64,000 nucleotides of DNA from NCBI RefSeq assembly GCF_009762795.1, contig NZ_CP046400.1:523501-587500 (forward strand), written 5' to 3'. The notes beneath the pieces are model-generated. The model ran no database searches, was not told the DNA's origin, and saw only the letters and a list, made by a program, of their open reading frames with translations. Source of the DNA: Pseudodesulfovibrio cashew (lineage in GTDB: Bacteria; Desulfobacterota; Desulfovibrionia; Desulfovibrionales; Desulfovibrionaceae). A program made the translations under genes and the position numbers. Numbering within the stretch: position 1 is the stretch's first letter; the number at the start of each line of letters is the position of its first letter. Positions 18,157 through 27,909 of the stretch are shown in pieces.

Positions 18157-21100
18157 ATTTCAATTCACGCCCCGTGCAGGGGGCGACTCGACAAACGGAT
18201 TACGCGGGTTGAGGACAATATGTTTCAATCCACGCCCCCGTGCAGGGGGCGACGGGTGGTGTTAGTGGCTGATCAGATTGTCAAACAGTTTCAATCCACG
18301 CCCCCGTGCAGGGGGCGACACGGGTACACCTACGAGGTCCGCGCCCGTTCCGTGTTTCAATCCACGCCCCCGTGCAGGGGGCGACATTTTAAGGGGTACG
18401 TAGATCACTTTTACAACTTGTTTCAATCCACGCCCCCGTGCAGGGGGCGACGCGGAGATATACGGACGTTCCGCGCCTTTTTACCGGTTTCAATCCACGC
18501 CCCCGTGCAGGGGGCGACTCGGTCACTACCGGCACCGCCGGGGGACGAGAAAGTTTCAATCCACGCCCCCGTGCAGGGGGCGACAAGACGCGGAGCGGAC
18601 ATCGCGCCAACACGTTCAGGTTTCAATCCACGCCCCCGTGCAGGGGGCGACACCTTTTCAAGAGCGACGTTTCGGAGGTCGAGCTTGTTTCAATCCACGC
18701 CCCCGTGCAGGGGGCGACGGGCGGGGTAAGCCAAAGGCGCGACGACGAGCTTGTTTCAATCCACGCCCCCGTGCAGGGGGCGACCGGGACGCGGGCAACC
18801 GGGGTCGCCTTTTTGCCCAGTTTCAATCCACGCCCCCGTGCAGGGGGCGACACGCCGAAGCAGGCCGGGCCAGCGCACCGGATATCGTTTCAATCCACGC
18901 CCCCGTGCAGGGGGCGACTGGTCAGGGTGCGGATGATGTGCAGACGTTGAGCGTTTCAATCCACGCCCCCGTGCAGGGGGCGACACCCCTGGCGCTGGCC
19001 GGTGACGATGTACTTCGAGTTTCAATCCACGCCCCCGTGCAGGGGGCGACCGGCGGTGGTTACTGGAGGTCTTGCCTATGCGGCTGTTTCAATCCACGCC
19101 CCCGTGCAGGGGGCGACAGGGCAATTCGTGGCATAACTACGTGTTACACGGCGTTTCAATCCACGCCCCCGTGCAGGGGGCGACAGGGCAATTCGTGGCA
19201 TAACTACGTGTTACACGGCGTTTCAATCCACGCCCCCGTGCAGGGGGCGACGGGACACGGCAGGGGTAGCATAGGAAGGTCGAATGTTTCAATCCACGCC
19301 CCCGTGCAGGGGGCGACGGGTGGTATGGTAAATGTGGACAGATCGCCTATGGTTTCAATCCACGCCCCCGTGCAGGGGGCGACACGGGCCGAACGCGGGA
19401 TGTTGTCGATTTCGACGGTTTCAATCCACGCCCCCGTGCAGGGGGCGACTGGTCGCCGTAATCGGCAGATCGGGCAGCGCAGAGGTTTCAATCCACGCCC
19501 CCGTGCAGGGGGCGACCCTTGGACATGCGGAGCCCGTTCAGATCGATGATGTTTCAATCCACGCCCCCGTGCAGGGGGCGACCACACATGGCGGGTACTT
19601 CCGTCGCATCCATGATGTTTCAATCCACGCCCCCGTGCAGGGGGCGACGCAAGTGCCGAGGCGGGCACATGAGGTTGAACCGTTTCAATCCACGCCCCCG
19701 TGCAGGGGGCGACCCAGCTGCTTCTTGGTCTGCTGATCGGACGCAAGGTTTCAATCCACGCCCCCGTGCAGGGGGCGACTCCGTGACTTCAAAGTCGGTC
19801 CCGTCGTTGAGCGGTTTCAATCCACGCCCCCGTGCAGGGGGCGACATTGACGTTCGGGAACTAGGCACAGGCAAGTCCAGGTTTCAATCCACGCCCCCGT
19901 GCAGGGGGCGACTTAAGTAGTGTCACAACATGCAGATTCTGCGCAGGTTTCAATCCACGCCCCCGTGCAGGGGGCGACTGCGCACCGTGCCGTCGGTGTC
20001 GGCGATGAGGGTGGTTTCAATCCACGCCCCCGTGCAGGGGGCGACTATTCAACCCAAAATCAACCCGACGTTGTAAATAGTTTCAATCCACGCCCCCGTG
20101 CAGGGGGCGACTGCGCACCGTGCCGTCGGTGTCGGCGATGAGGGTGGTTTCAATCCACGCCCCCGTGCAGGGGGCGACTATTCAACCCAAAATCAACCCG
20201 ACGTTGTAAATAGTTTCAATCCACGCCCCCGTGCAGGGGGCGACGCTCAAGGCTGTTGACGGGATAAAAAAGGGGAAGAGTTTCAATCCACGCCCCCGTG
20301 CAGGGGGCGACTCCAGTAACTACAGCCGCCGCGTCAAATATGCCAGTTTCAATCCACGCCCCCGTGCAGGGGGCGACCGAAGCGACGACCATGTCCTGGT
20401 CGATCCACAGGGTTTCAATCCACGCCCCCGTGCAGGGGGCGACGCCCAGGAAGGCCGCGCCAGCCGCCAAACCGACGAGTTTCAATCCACGCCCCCGTGC
20501 AGGGGGCGACGCCGGATACCCCGGCGCTTCCCGCCGCCGCAGGAGTTTCAATCCACGCCCCCGTGCAGGGGGCGACACAACCCCTTGCCGCCCTTGCTAG
20601 CCTCTTTCGGTGTTTCAATCCACGCCCCCGTGCAGGGGGCGACAACGAAGCCAACAGCGTTAAATATAGAGTTCATCGTTTCAATCCACGCCCCCGTGCA
20701 GGGGGCGACAATCCTGGGCCGGGGCGAGGGGCGGCACGCTCTCAGTTTCAATCCACGCCCCCGTGCAGGGGGCGACAGCGGCGACAGAGGCCGAAACCGG
20801 CGCGTGGTATGTTTCAATCCACGCCCCCGTGCAGGGGGCGACCTGATAACTTTCCTCATCCGGCGAAAGGGTAGATGGTTTCAATCCACGCCCCCGTGCA
20901 GGGGGCGACCGCCGGGGGCAACGCCTTCGCCGGACGTATAAAGGTTTCAATCCACGCCCCCGTGCAGGGGGCGACCGCCGGGGGCAACGCCTTCGCCGGA
21001 CGTATAAAGGTTTCAATCCACGCCCCCGTGCAGGGGGCGACCGATGGTTAGGGCGTTCCCGCCTGGGTAGATATGGTTTCAATCCACGCCCCCGTGCAGG

Positions 21101-22301
21101 GGGCGACGGGAGAGATAGCGCGAGTGAGCGCAAAGGGCAGGTGTTTCAATCCACGCCCCCGTGCAGGGGGCGACTGGAGTCCGGGGCGGATAGAGACTCT
21201 GTCATAGTCGTTTCAATCCACGCCCCCGTGCAGGGGGCGACCCAAAAAATACGGTAACTTGGACAAGGAAAAATGGTTTCAATCCACGCCCCCGTGCAGG
21301 GGGCGACTTCGCGTGGCCTATTACGTCGCCTGCCTCGTCGATGTTTCAATCCACGCCCCCGTGCAGGGGGCGACAAGTTCGACTTCGGAAACGTCAGACT
21401 TAAAAAGGTGTTTCAATCCACGCCCCCGTGCAGGGGGCGACCCAGCATATCCGGCTATGTCCGCGCCTTCTTGTGGTTTCAATCCACGCCCCCGTGCAGG
21501 GGGCGACTTGCAGCGGCCATAACGCCCAGAATGATGTACTTGTTTCAATCCACGCCCCCGTGCAGGGGGCGACACGATGATTTTATCTCAACTATAATGG
21601 CAATGACCGTTTCAATCCACGCCCCCGTGCAGGGGGCGACGCTTTACTCCCTTCCGGCGTCAGACATCCTGGATGTTTCAATCCACGCCCCCGTGCAGGG
21701 GGCGACTTCACCATTTCAGGCGCGCGCAGCACCTTCAACCTGTTTCAATCCACGCCCCCGTGCAGGGGGCGACAAAAGTTGAAACAGCCGGACCTTTTGC
21801 GTCATACGTTTCAATCCACGCCCCCGTGCAGGGGGCGACCCAGTAACTTTTGCTGCCTTTTTAAGTTCATAAGTTTCAATCCACGCCCCCGTGCAGGGGG
21901 CGACTTGATCACATTTTAACCGCCCTAAAGGGCAAAGGGTTTCAATCCACGCCCCCGTGCAGGGGGCGACTGTGACGGCCACGGATGCCGGTGCCCTGAT
22001 AGATGTTTCAATCCACGCCCCCGTGCAGGGGGCGACATTGTTTTCGGCTCAAGTTCTGTGGTGGCAGAGGGTTTCAATCCACGCCCCCGTGCAGGGGGCG
22101 ACATGGTTTGGCAGCGACTGTTTGTCAACTTCTCAAGTTTCAATCCACGCCCCCGTGCAGGGGGCGACAAGGTGGTTCCCCGCGGCGGAGGGGATGGAGG
22201 AAAGTTTCAATCCACGCCCCCGTGCAGGGGGCGACGGTGACCGTCAAGGACTCGTTGGAGACCAGCGGGGTTTCAATCCACGCCCCCGTGCAGGGGGCGA
22301 C
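18157..22301 (-). CRISPR. Type I-C CRISPR array, 63 repeats and 62 spacers
   Basis: I count 63 repeats of 32 bases spaced by 33-36-base spacers (62). On the plus strand each repeat begins GTTTCAATCCACGCCCCC and ends GTGCAGGGGGCGAC. The transcribed form on the minus strand begins GTCGCCCCC and ends GTGGATTGAAAC, the type I-C form with a CGCCCCC/GGGGGCG stem. All repeats look identical except the leftmost (18157-18187), which has two substitutions and one missing base and marks the leader-distal end. The leader is on the right beside cas2. Repeated spacers: 19118-19152 = 19185-19219; the pair 19979-20013 and 20046-20079 = 20112-20146 and 20179-20212; 20910-20943 = 20976-21009. Several spacers read as protein-coding, as expected for phage DNA. 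Confidence 0.98.
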
Positions 22302-22479
22302 TGTGGGGGTGCGCAACGCACGCAGGATACAGGTTTTAGGCACGGTATCCGCGAACCAGTGACTACGCATCACCACGAAATTGTTCGCGTTGCGACGAAC
22401 ACGCTGCAACGCATCGTTATCATTCTTTATTCCCACCGTGCGAACCCGCCGGGGAATTGGCGACAGCTTGGGGTTCGCG
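22302..22479 (-). promoter_or_regulatory. CRISPR leader
   Basis: The 178 bases between the cas2 stop and the first repeat form the leader, transcribed leftwards into the array. New spacers should be added at its left edge. It holds no ORF of note. Internal short inverted repeats such as GTTCG/CGAAC could bind an adaptation factor, but this is not shown. No clear promoter boxes were identified. Confidence 0.7.
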
Positions 22480-22773
22480 CTACAGGATGAGCACATCCGT
22501 TTCCGGGTCGTAAGCCTCGCCCGCGCCGTGCTGCTCCACTCTCCTTTGCCAGTTCTTACCGAGGAAATAAAACCGCAGGCTATCCACCTCCTCGTCGTAG
22601 GCATCAAGTAGGCGGTGACGCAATTGTGCCCACTGGGCCGGGTCGACCACGCACTCGAACACGGAGTACTGAACCCGCTGACCGTAATTCTCGCAAATCT
22701 TGGCGATCTTCTGCAGGCGGCGCTTGCCGTCCGGATTCTCGAAGCTCACGTCATAACTTACCAAAACCAACAT
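22480..22773 (-). CDS. cas2: CRISPR-associated endonuclease Cas2
   Basis: A 97-aa subunit of the Cas1-Cas2 integrase that inserts new spacers at the leader end. The ferredoxin-like N terminus MLVLVSYDVSF has the conserved Asp after the first strand, and GQRVQYSVFECVV is the second family motif. The ATG at 22773 is preferred because GGAAGTGAG precedes it and the family starts there. It follows the cas1 stop by two bases and is the last gene of the cas operon before the leader. Confidence 0.96.
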   Translation of the reverse strand: MLVLVSYDVSFENPDGKRRLQKIAKICENYGQRVQYSVFECVVDPAQWAQLRHRLLDAYDEEVDSLRFYFLGKNWQRRVEQHGAGEAYDPETDVLIL

Positions 22774-22775
22774 GC

Positions 22776-23807
22776 TCACTTCCAATAATACGGCGGGTAG
22801 CCGTCCAGATCGCCCCGTATGCTTCGGGCGATGAGTTGCGCCTGAACATGAAAGGCCAGGCCAAGCGGGATGCGCTCCCTGAGGAACGGATGCATCGCCT
22901 CATCCTGCTTGCGCTTTTGCCAGGCGGTCAGGACCGTCTTCCGCGTGTCGTCGTCCATGAACACCGCCCCGCTCTCCTTGGTCACGAAGCCGCGTGCACG
23001 GACCTCGCCACGATTGATGAGCGACAGGACCAGCCTGTCCGCCATGAACGAACGGAACTCCTCCATGACGTCCAGGGCAAGACCGGGACGCCCGGGCCGG
23101 TCGCGGTGCAGGAAACCGACTTGCGGATCGAGCCCCACGGCCTCCAGGGCGGACCGAACATCATGAGCCAGCAGCGTATAAACGAAAGAAAGCAGGCAGT
23201 TCACCGCATCAAGCGGCGGACGACGGTTGCGTCCGTCAAACGAGAACGCCTCCTCATCCTGCAGAACCATCTGGCCGAACACGGCAAAGTATGCCCCTGC
23301 CGCCTGGCCTTCCATGCCCCGCGCCTCATCCAGCGAAACAGGGGTTTGCAAGCGGCGGGCGCACTCATCAAGGGTGCAAACGGCCCGCTCCAGCATCCCG
23401 GCATCCACCCGGTCCCCGTGGTCACGGAGACAGCGCCGCAGAACCGCCCGCGAGTTGACGACCTTCCCCGCTATGACGGACCGGGCGATATCCGCCGACG
23501 CCACGGGGTCATCCGCCTGACGGTATTGCTCCCGGCGAAGCAGCACATTGCCGCTCTGCGGGCCGCGCACTCCGGCCAGATACCGCCCGCGCTCGGTCAT
23601 GAATGAAAGCGCCAGCCCCTTCTCGCCGCAATGGCCCAGCAGGAACGGGCTGCACAGCACGTTGCCGAAGCAGACGATGCCGTCCAGTACATGGACCGGG
23701 AAACGCTTCTTCTGGCCGTTCTCGGCCCGGATCACCACACATTCGCCATCCTTTGACAGATAGGTCCCCTGGGAAGTGACATAGAGCGTATTCAAGAGTT
23801 TCTTCAT
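22776..23807 (-). CDS. cas1: CRISPR-associated endonuclease Cas1 (type I-C)
   Basis: A 343-aa integrase of the adaptation complex. With the ATG at 23807, which overlaps the cas4 stop by four bases (ATGA), the likely metal ligands are Glu166 (GMEGQAA), His234 (GFLHRDRPGRPG) and Asp246 (LALDVMEEFR), all intact. The N-terminal beta domain starts MKKLLNTLYVTSQGTYLSKD, typical of I-C Cas1. A longer reading from 23891 lies inside cas4 and is rejected. Coupled translation with cas4 and cas2 suggests one adaptation module. Confidence 0.97.
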   Translation of the reverse strand: MKKLLNTLYVTSQGTYLSKDGECVVIRAENGQKKRFPVHVLDGIVCFGNVLCSPFLLGHCGEKGLALSFMTERGRYLAGVRGPQSGNVLLRREQYRQADDPVASADIARSVIAGKVVNSRAVLRRCLRDHGDRVDAGMLERAVCTLDECARRLQTPVSLDEARGMEGQAAGAYFAVFGQMVLQDEEAFSFDGRNRRPPLDAVNCLLSFVYTLLAHDVRSALEAVGLDPQVGFLHRDRPGRPGLALDVMEEFRSFMADRLVLSLINRGEVRARGFVTKESGAVFMDDDTRKTVLTAWQKRKQDEAMHPFLRERIPLGLAFHVQAQLIARSIRGDLDGYPPYYWK

Positions 23808-24415
23808 GGTTCCAGCCCCTTGAGCAGATAGCGTTCCACATCCTGCCCTGTCTTGGGCATGCACGCGCCTTTCAGGGAGCACCCCCGGCATCGCTTGCCG
23901 TGCGTTGCAGGAGGCGTCTGTGCGGTCTCGACCATTGTGTGCATGTCCCGGCAGCTTTGCTCCACGAGCGAGCGCAAGGGGGTGTCAAAGACCACCCGCT
24001 CACGGCGGCGGGGCTTGCCGTAGAAGATCGCCCCATCCCGAATGACTGCGCCAAGCATCTCCTCCAGGCACATGGCCTGGGCGCAGAGCTGTGCCCGGTC
24101 CCAGTCCTCGACCTTGGGAGAACCGCGCTTGTACTCAACGGGATAAGGAATCTCCCGTCCGTCCGGCCCGGGGCGCATCTCCACCACGTCGGCCACGCCG
24201 TAAAGTCCCAGCCGGTCGCTGCGAATGGGCACGGCGCGGTCCTCGGCAACGCCTCCGCGCCGACCGGCGGAACCGGAATCGGCACGGAGGTGCAGCAGCC
24301 GCCCCTCGGCGGTGAAACGGTTCTCGGCCCAGACCTTTTCCACATGGATGAGCGCGCACTGCCGGGGGCAGTACAGATAGTGCTGCAATGCGGAAAGGGG
24401 CAGGGTCCGGTCCAT
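23804..24415 (-). CDS. cas4: CRISPR-associated exonuclease Cas4
   Basis: A 203-aa RecB-family Fe-S nuclease that trims prespacers and helps choose those with the right PAM. The first Cys (CPRQC, residues 16-20) and the C-terminal Cys cluster (KRCRGCSLKGAC) should hold the iron-sulfur cluster. The central PVEYKRGSPK carries the catalytic Glu-x-Lys. It starts two bases after the cas7 stop and overlaps cas1 by four bases. No truncation or missing key residue is seen. Confidence 0.95.
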   Translation of the reverse strand: MDRTLPLSALQHYLYCPRQCALIHVEKVWAENRFTAEGRLLHLRADSGSAGRRGGVAEDRAVPIRSDRLGLYGVADVVEMRPGPDGREIPYPVEYKRGSPKVEDWDRAQLCAQAMCLEEMLGAVIRDGAIFYGKPRRRERVVFDTPLRSLVEQSCRDMHTMVETAQTPPATHGKRCRGCSLKGACMPKTGQDVERYLLKGLEP

Positions 24416-24417
24416 GG

Positions 24418-25293
24418 CTAGAACTTCACGTCCACGTCCACACCGCCTGGAACGGCTCCCTCGTCAACGGCGACCACGTAGTCGCCAAAGGCGCGGGCCG
24501 GGCCATCGCCCCCGTTGCGGGTGACGGTTACGGCGTCGAAGAGCTTGTGCGCCGGAGCGTTGCCCAGCTTGTCCTGGTGTTTGAACACGATCAGGCCGCG
24601 CGCGCTCATCTTGCCACGCGCCGCAGAGTGGTCGTGATCGAACATGTTCGCAAGCGCCTGCCACAGCAGCTCCAGGTCGTCATCGGAGAATCCGGTGCCC
24701 TTGTCACCGTCGGCCAGGTGTGCGGAGACGAACCCTTCGGCACGATACAGGGCATAGGGCACGATGTGCTTGCGGCCCATGGTGCGATTGTCGCCGTCCT
24801 GGGCCTTGGCTTCCTTTTCGGTTTCCACGGCCATGCGGGTGATGGAGACCTCGGCGGGGATGATCGGGTCAATGCTCTTGGCAAAGGTGAGCTGCACCGG
24901 GCCGCGCACCTGTCCGCAGTTGTTCTCCTTGGTGGACATGACCGCGCCGAAGGTGCGCACGTCGAAAAAGTTCTCGCACATCCACTGCCGGGCTGCAGCG
25001 ACCTGCTCTTCCTTTTTCTTGAGCTTCTTGACCTCCTCGGTCTTGTAGGCGGGCTCGCGTGTCAGGGACAGGACGCCCTTTTCGGCCACATAGATATTGC
25101 AGCCCTCCTCGCCTCCCTTGGCGATCTCCACGAAATTGCGCACCTTACGCTTCAGGCAGACATCGGTGACCAGGCCGTGGCCGGTTTCCGGGTCGATGCG
25201 CGGGGTGTTGCCCGCATCCGGGTCGCCGTTGGGATTACCGTTTTCCACGTCGAACAGGTACACGAATTCATAGCGATTGGTGATGGCGGTCAT
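24418..25293 (-). CDS. cas7: Type I-C Cascade backbone protein Cas7 (Csd2)
   Basis: A 291-aa RAMP protein that coats the crRNA spacer along the Cascade complex. The N-terminal signature [20 protein letters not shown], followed by [20 protein letters not shown], is the Csd2/Csh2 pattern. It lies between cas8c (3 bases upstream) and cas4 (2 bases downstream). Length is normal for I-C. Confidence 0.97.
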   Translation of the reverse strand: MTAITNRYEFVYLFDVENGNPNGDPDAGNTPRIDPETGHGLVTDVCLKRKVRNFVEIAKGGEEGCNIYVAEKGVLSLTREPAYKTEEVKKLKKKEEQVAAARQWMCENFFDVRTFGAVMSTKENNCGQVRGPVQLTFAKSIDPIIPAEVSITRMAVETEKEAKAQDGDNRTMGRKHIVPYALYRAEGFVSAHLADGDKGTGFSDDDLELLWQALANMFDHDHSAARGKMSARGLIVFKHQDKLGNAPAHKLFDAVTVTRNGGDGPARAFGDYVVAVDEGAVPGGVDVDVKF

Positions 25294-25296
25294 GGT

Positions 25297-27009
25297 CTAG
25301 TCCTCCGATTTGTCGTCTTTTTTGGTGAAGAAGTCCTGGCGTTGCTGATAATAACCGAGAATGAACATCCCCTGCTTTTCCGTTGTCAGGGATGAGGGGA
25401 ATCCTGTGGCCGCATCAATGCCGGTCACGATGTCCTGGATCTTTTTTTCGAGAGTGACGGCCCACCCCGGCTTCTCTTTTCGGATCTTGGCCAGGCCGTG
25501 CTGGGCGTTTTTCAAAATGATGGGGAAGGAACGCCCCGGCGTGGCGGTGGCGGAACTGAAGAACCGGTCCCGTACCGTGGCATTGGCACCAGGCACGGCC
25601 TCTTCCTGAATCCGCTCCACCACGGCGAAGAGCCGTCCGAGCCGGTAGCCGATATCCCTGTTTTCCGTATCAAGCGTCATGTGAATCTCCTGATTGCTGT
25701 TTCGAACGAGAAAAGCCTTGATGAGTGCCGTCCGCAGGTAAGTGACGTCCTTGTCCGCACGGATGCGCCCAAGGGCTGAGGCGAGCAACGTCTGCGGATA
25801 GGGCTGCCCCTGTAAGATGGCCCTGATGAGTTGCCCGCCAAGAAGCGGTGAGATGTTCTTGGAATCCCGCTGCGGAGCCAGTTCCCTGAGCAGTTGCCAC
25901 GGGCTTGGATATTCCGGCTCGCTGTCGAACCGGCGCTTCATGGCCAAGGCACGGTAGTGGCGTCCCAGGTTTTCGGCCATGCCTCCAACGGTGCCCACAT
26001 GCCAGAAGCGGACCGAGATGCGCGCCGCATTGGGCGACAATCCAAGGACATAGAACGGCGTGTCGGCGCTCCCCAGTGCATCCGGGAACCGCCCTTTGGC
26101 GATGTCTGCCAGATAGCCTTCCAGCCGCTTCACCAACCCGTCGTCCTCGGCCTTCTTGCCGCCCATGCCGGAGCCGAAGAGCGCCTCTGCCTCGCCCGGC
26201 GCATCGGACCAGAACACCACGGTGGTATCGCCCACCTGCACCTTGCGCAGGCTGCCCGGTGCCAGCAGATGGTTCAGGGCCGTGGTATAGGCGAACGCGG
26301 CCCGTTCCGAGACAGGGGCGTTGTGATTCTGCTTCTTGCCGTATGACACGGCTGCATCGAAATTGAAGGAAACCAGCGACGCCCCGGAGGTCTGCGCCCC
26401 CGGCACCCCCTTGATTTTGGCATGAATCGGCGGAATGGGAGCGTTCTCTCCAGTGACGAGGCACATGCCGGTTTCGCTCTCACCAACGGCTTGATGACGG
26501 ATCCAGGCTTCCCGAAAGGCGGGACGGTCGTGCAGAAAACCGGGCTCGCCATCCAGTTGGAACACGATGTTCTGGCCGATGATCTCCTCCCAGTCCGGCA
26601 AAGTCTCTGCCAGTTCCGGCTCCCAACCATTCAGAAACGCCAAGAATGCTCGCGCCCCGGCATCGTCCACGCCGTCCAGGACGGCAGCGGCCTCGGCCTT
26701 GAACGCCTGGTGGGTTTGGGCCGTACGCTCAGGCTTGCCCTTGTCGTCGGCTCCAAGCACGTAGCCGGTGTTATCCCAGGCGAAATTGGATTTGATCCCC
26801 ACGGAGCGGCCCACCGGCCCCGGCACTTCGATGCGTCTTGGCTTGCCTTTCTCGTCCCGCAGGTCCAGCGGTCGGCCCACCATCTTGCCCTCCCGGTCCA
26901 ACTGCAGGCAGAAATGCACCCCCTGCTTGCCGAAGCCGAATTCCGGAACATTGGCCTTGGGGTCGTCGCTCAGCCGCTTGTAGTATTGATTCAAGGCATG
27001 AAGGATCAT
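25297..27009 (-). CDS. cas8c: Type I-C large subunit Cas8c (Csd1)
   Basis: A 570-aa Cascade large subunit that reads the PAM (TTC in I-C) and opens the target. It begins MILHALNQYYKRL, the usual Csd1 start, with the ATG at 27009 overlapping the cas5c stop (ATGA). The body contains the family pieces FNFDAAVSYGKKQNHNAPVS and FYVLGLSPNAARISVRFW. In I-C systems an internal start in cas8c can also make the small subunit Cas11c; no separate small-subunit gene exists here, so this may apply. Confidence 0.96.
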   Translation of the reverse strand: MILHALNQYYKRLSDDPKANVPEFGFGKQGVHFCLQLDREGKMVGRPLDLRDEKGKPRRIEVPGPVGRSVGIKSNFAWDNTGYVLGADDKGKPERTAQTHQAFKAEAAAVLDGVDDAGARAFLAFLNGWEPELAETLPDWEEIIGQNIVFQLDGEPGFLHDRPAFREAWIRHQAVGESETGMCLVTGENAPIPPIHAKIKGVPGAQTSGASLVSFNFDAAVSYGKKQNHNAPVSERAAFAYTTALNHLLAPGSLRKVQVGDTTVVFWSDAPGEAEALFGSGMGGKKAEDDGLVKRLEGYLADIAKGRFPDALGSADTPFYVLGLSPNAARISVRFWHVGTVGGMAENLGRHYRALAMKRRFDSEPEYPSPWQLLRELAPQRDSKNISPLLGGQLIRAILQGQPYPQTLLASALGRIRADKDVTYLRTALIKAFLVRNSNQEIHMTLDTENRDIGYRLGRLFAVVERIQEEAVPGANATVRDRFFSSATATPGRSFPIILKNAQHGLAKIRKEKPGWAVTLEKKIQDIVTGIDAATGFPSSLTTEKQGMFILGYYQQRQDFFTKKDDKSED

Positions 27010-27662
27010 GCGGCCACCACCCCTTTCCGGCAATCAACGATGCCTTTTTCCAGCGTGGGCCGGAAAAAGAACGGCGTCATGTCGGCAGCATAATTGATGT
27101 CATAGAGCATCCAGCCCAGGTCGCGCGGCGCATCCCCCGCCAGCTCCGAAACCGGGATGTCTCCTTTGACCGGCTCGAAGTGGGCCGCAAACTCCCGGCA
27201 GCCCAGGTAGGGACGGTGGAAGCACTGCCCCTTCTTGGCGCGGCGGTTGAACATGTCCAGATGCTTTCCATCATTTCGGTCCTCGGCGGACGTGTAATCG
27301 AAATGCGCCTCAATGACGTATTCCACGTCCCGCAGCACCATGGCCGCCCGTTGCTGGCGGCTCTCCTCCACGTACAACCGGAGCGGCGCATTGCCGCCCT
27401 TCATGGCCGCGTTCACGCCGCCAGAGCCTCCCACCGGCACCTTGCCCGCCACCTCATTGCGACGCACGTTGTCGAACCGGATGGGCTTCATCACATGGAT
27501 GCGATCGATGCCCCACCTGATGGCGGGCTTCCAGTAGATCGCCTCCAATATCCCGCGCGCTGCCGACGGCGTCATCACGTCGTAGCTGACGCGCTCCACC
27601 TTCATCTCCGGGCGGGTGAAGCACGCGTAATCACCCCAGACCCTGAGTTGTATTCCTGCCAC
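27006..27662 (-). CDS. cas5c: Type I-C Cas5c, pre-crRNA endoribonuclease
   Basis: A 218-aa RAMP protein that in type I-C replaces Cas6. It cuts the pre-crRNA repeat and stays bound to the 5' handle. The start is a GTG at 27662 with GGAGG eight bases upstream, giving MAGIQLRVWGDYACFTRPEM. Typical parts are YDVMTPSAARGILEAIYWKP and the C-terminal GWMLYDINY. It is first of the six-gene run to cas2 and is separated from cas3 by an unusual 310-base gap holding a mini-CRISPR-like element. Confidence 0.96.
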   Translation of the reverse strand: MAGIQLRVWGDYACFTRPEMKVERVSYDVMTPSAARGILEAIYWKPAIRWGIDRIHVMKPIRFDNVRRNEVAGKVPVGGSGGVNAAMKGGNAPLRLYVEESRQQRAAMVLRDVEYVIEAHFDYTSAEDRNDGKHLDMFNRRAKKGQCFHRPYLGCREFAAHFEPVKGDIPVSELAGDAPRDLGWMLYDINYAADMTPFFFRPTLEKGIVDCRKGVVAA

Positions 27663-27771
27663 GAAACTTACCTCCGTGTTGTATCATTTCTACCCATAAC
27701 ACTAGACTGATATAAAATAATAAGTACCTTATCAAGCCCCACAACCTCCCACTCTTAAGAAGTTTCATCAT
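27631..27771 (-). CDS. Possible 46-aa hydrophobic peptide between cas3 and cas5c
   Basis: An ORF starting ATGATG at 27771 encodes 46 residues with a hydrophobic core WGLIRYLLFYISLVLWVEMI and a basic end, and overlaps the cas5c start by 32 bases in another frame. No ribosome site is visible, but a TATAAA box lies about 20 bases upstream inside the better guide target. It may be a toxin-like peptide under guide control, a leader peptide, or chance. Confidence 0.2.
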   Translation of the reverse strand: MMKLLKSGRLWGLIRYLLFYISLVLWVEMIQHGGKFRGRNTTQGLG

Positions 27772-27786
27772 GAAAGTGTGAATCAT

Positions 27787-27806
27787 TTATTTATACCTTA
27801 ATTGAA
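27787..27806 (-). promoter_or_regulatory. Guide target site 1 over a TATAAA box upstream of cas5c
   Basis: Minus strand: TTC followed by AATTAAGGTATAAATAA. TTC is the I-C PAM. The 17 bases match the mini-unit guide AATTACGGTATAAATAT except at positions 6 and 17. The match covers TATAAA, a possible -10 box, though no good -35 is seen 16-18 bases upstream. Binding by Cascade with the short guide would block transcription toward cas5c. Confidence 0.5.
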
Positions 27807-27822
27807 TTAGACTTAGCCTCAT

Positions 27823-27881
27823 GGAGCTATTTTCGGGCGACATATTTATACCGTAATTGTTTCAACCCACGCCCGAGCTCC
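27823..27881 (-). ncRNA. CreR-like mini-CRISPR RNA candidate
   Basis: On the minus strand: GGAGCTCGGGCGTGGGTTGAAAC, cut here into GGAGCTCGGGCG and TGGGTTGAAAC, then a 17-base guide (27842-27858, AATTACGGTATAAATAT), then GTCGCCCG and AATAGCTCC. The first part matches the 3' half of the array repeat (15 of 16 bases over GTTTCAAYCCACGCCC on the plus strand) and supplies an eight-base handle. The last part matches the start of the repeat. GGAGCT/AGCTCC and GGGCG/CGCCC can pair across the guide. TTGACA lies about 30 bases before it. The short guide suggests binding without cleavage, as in described cas-repressing CreR RNAs. Confidence 0.55.
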
Positions 27882-27909
27882 ACAATCTAGCTACATATAC
27901 AATCGCCTT

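Noticed and set aside
18139..22362. Many open frames of 60-300 codons on both strands across the CRISPR array
   Set aside because: They only translate the repeat (for example RAGGD- or PPARGRGLK-like units) and run through spacers; no real genes.
22302..22607. Open frames across the CRISPR leader
   Set aside because: They span the leader and the end of cas2 in wrong frames and include repeat-derived codons.
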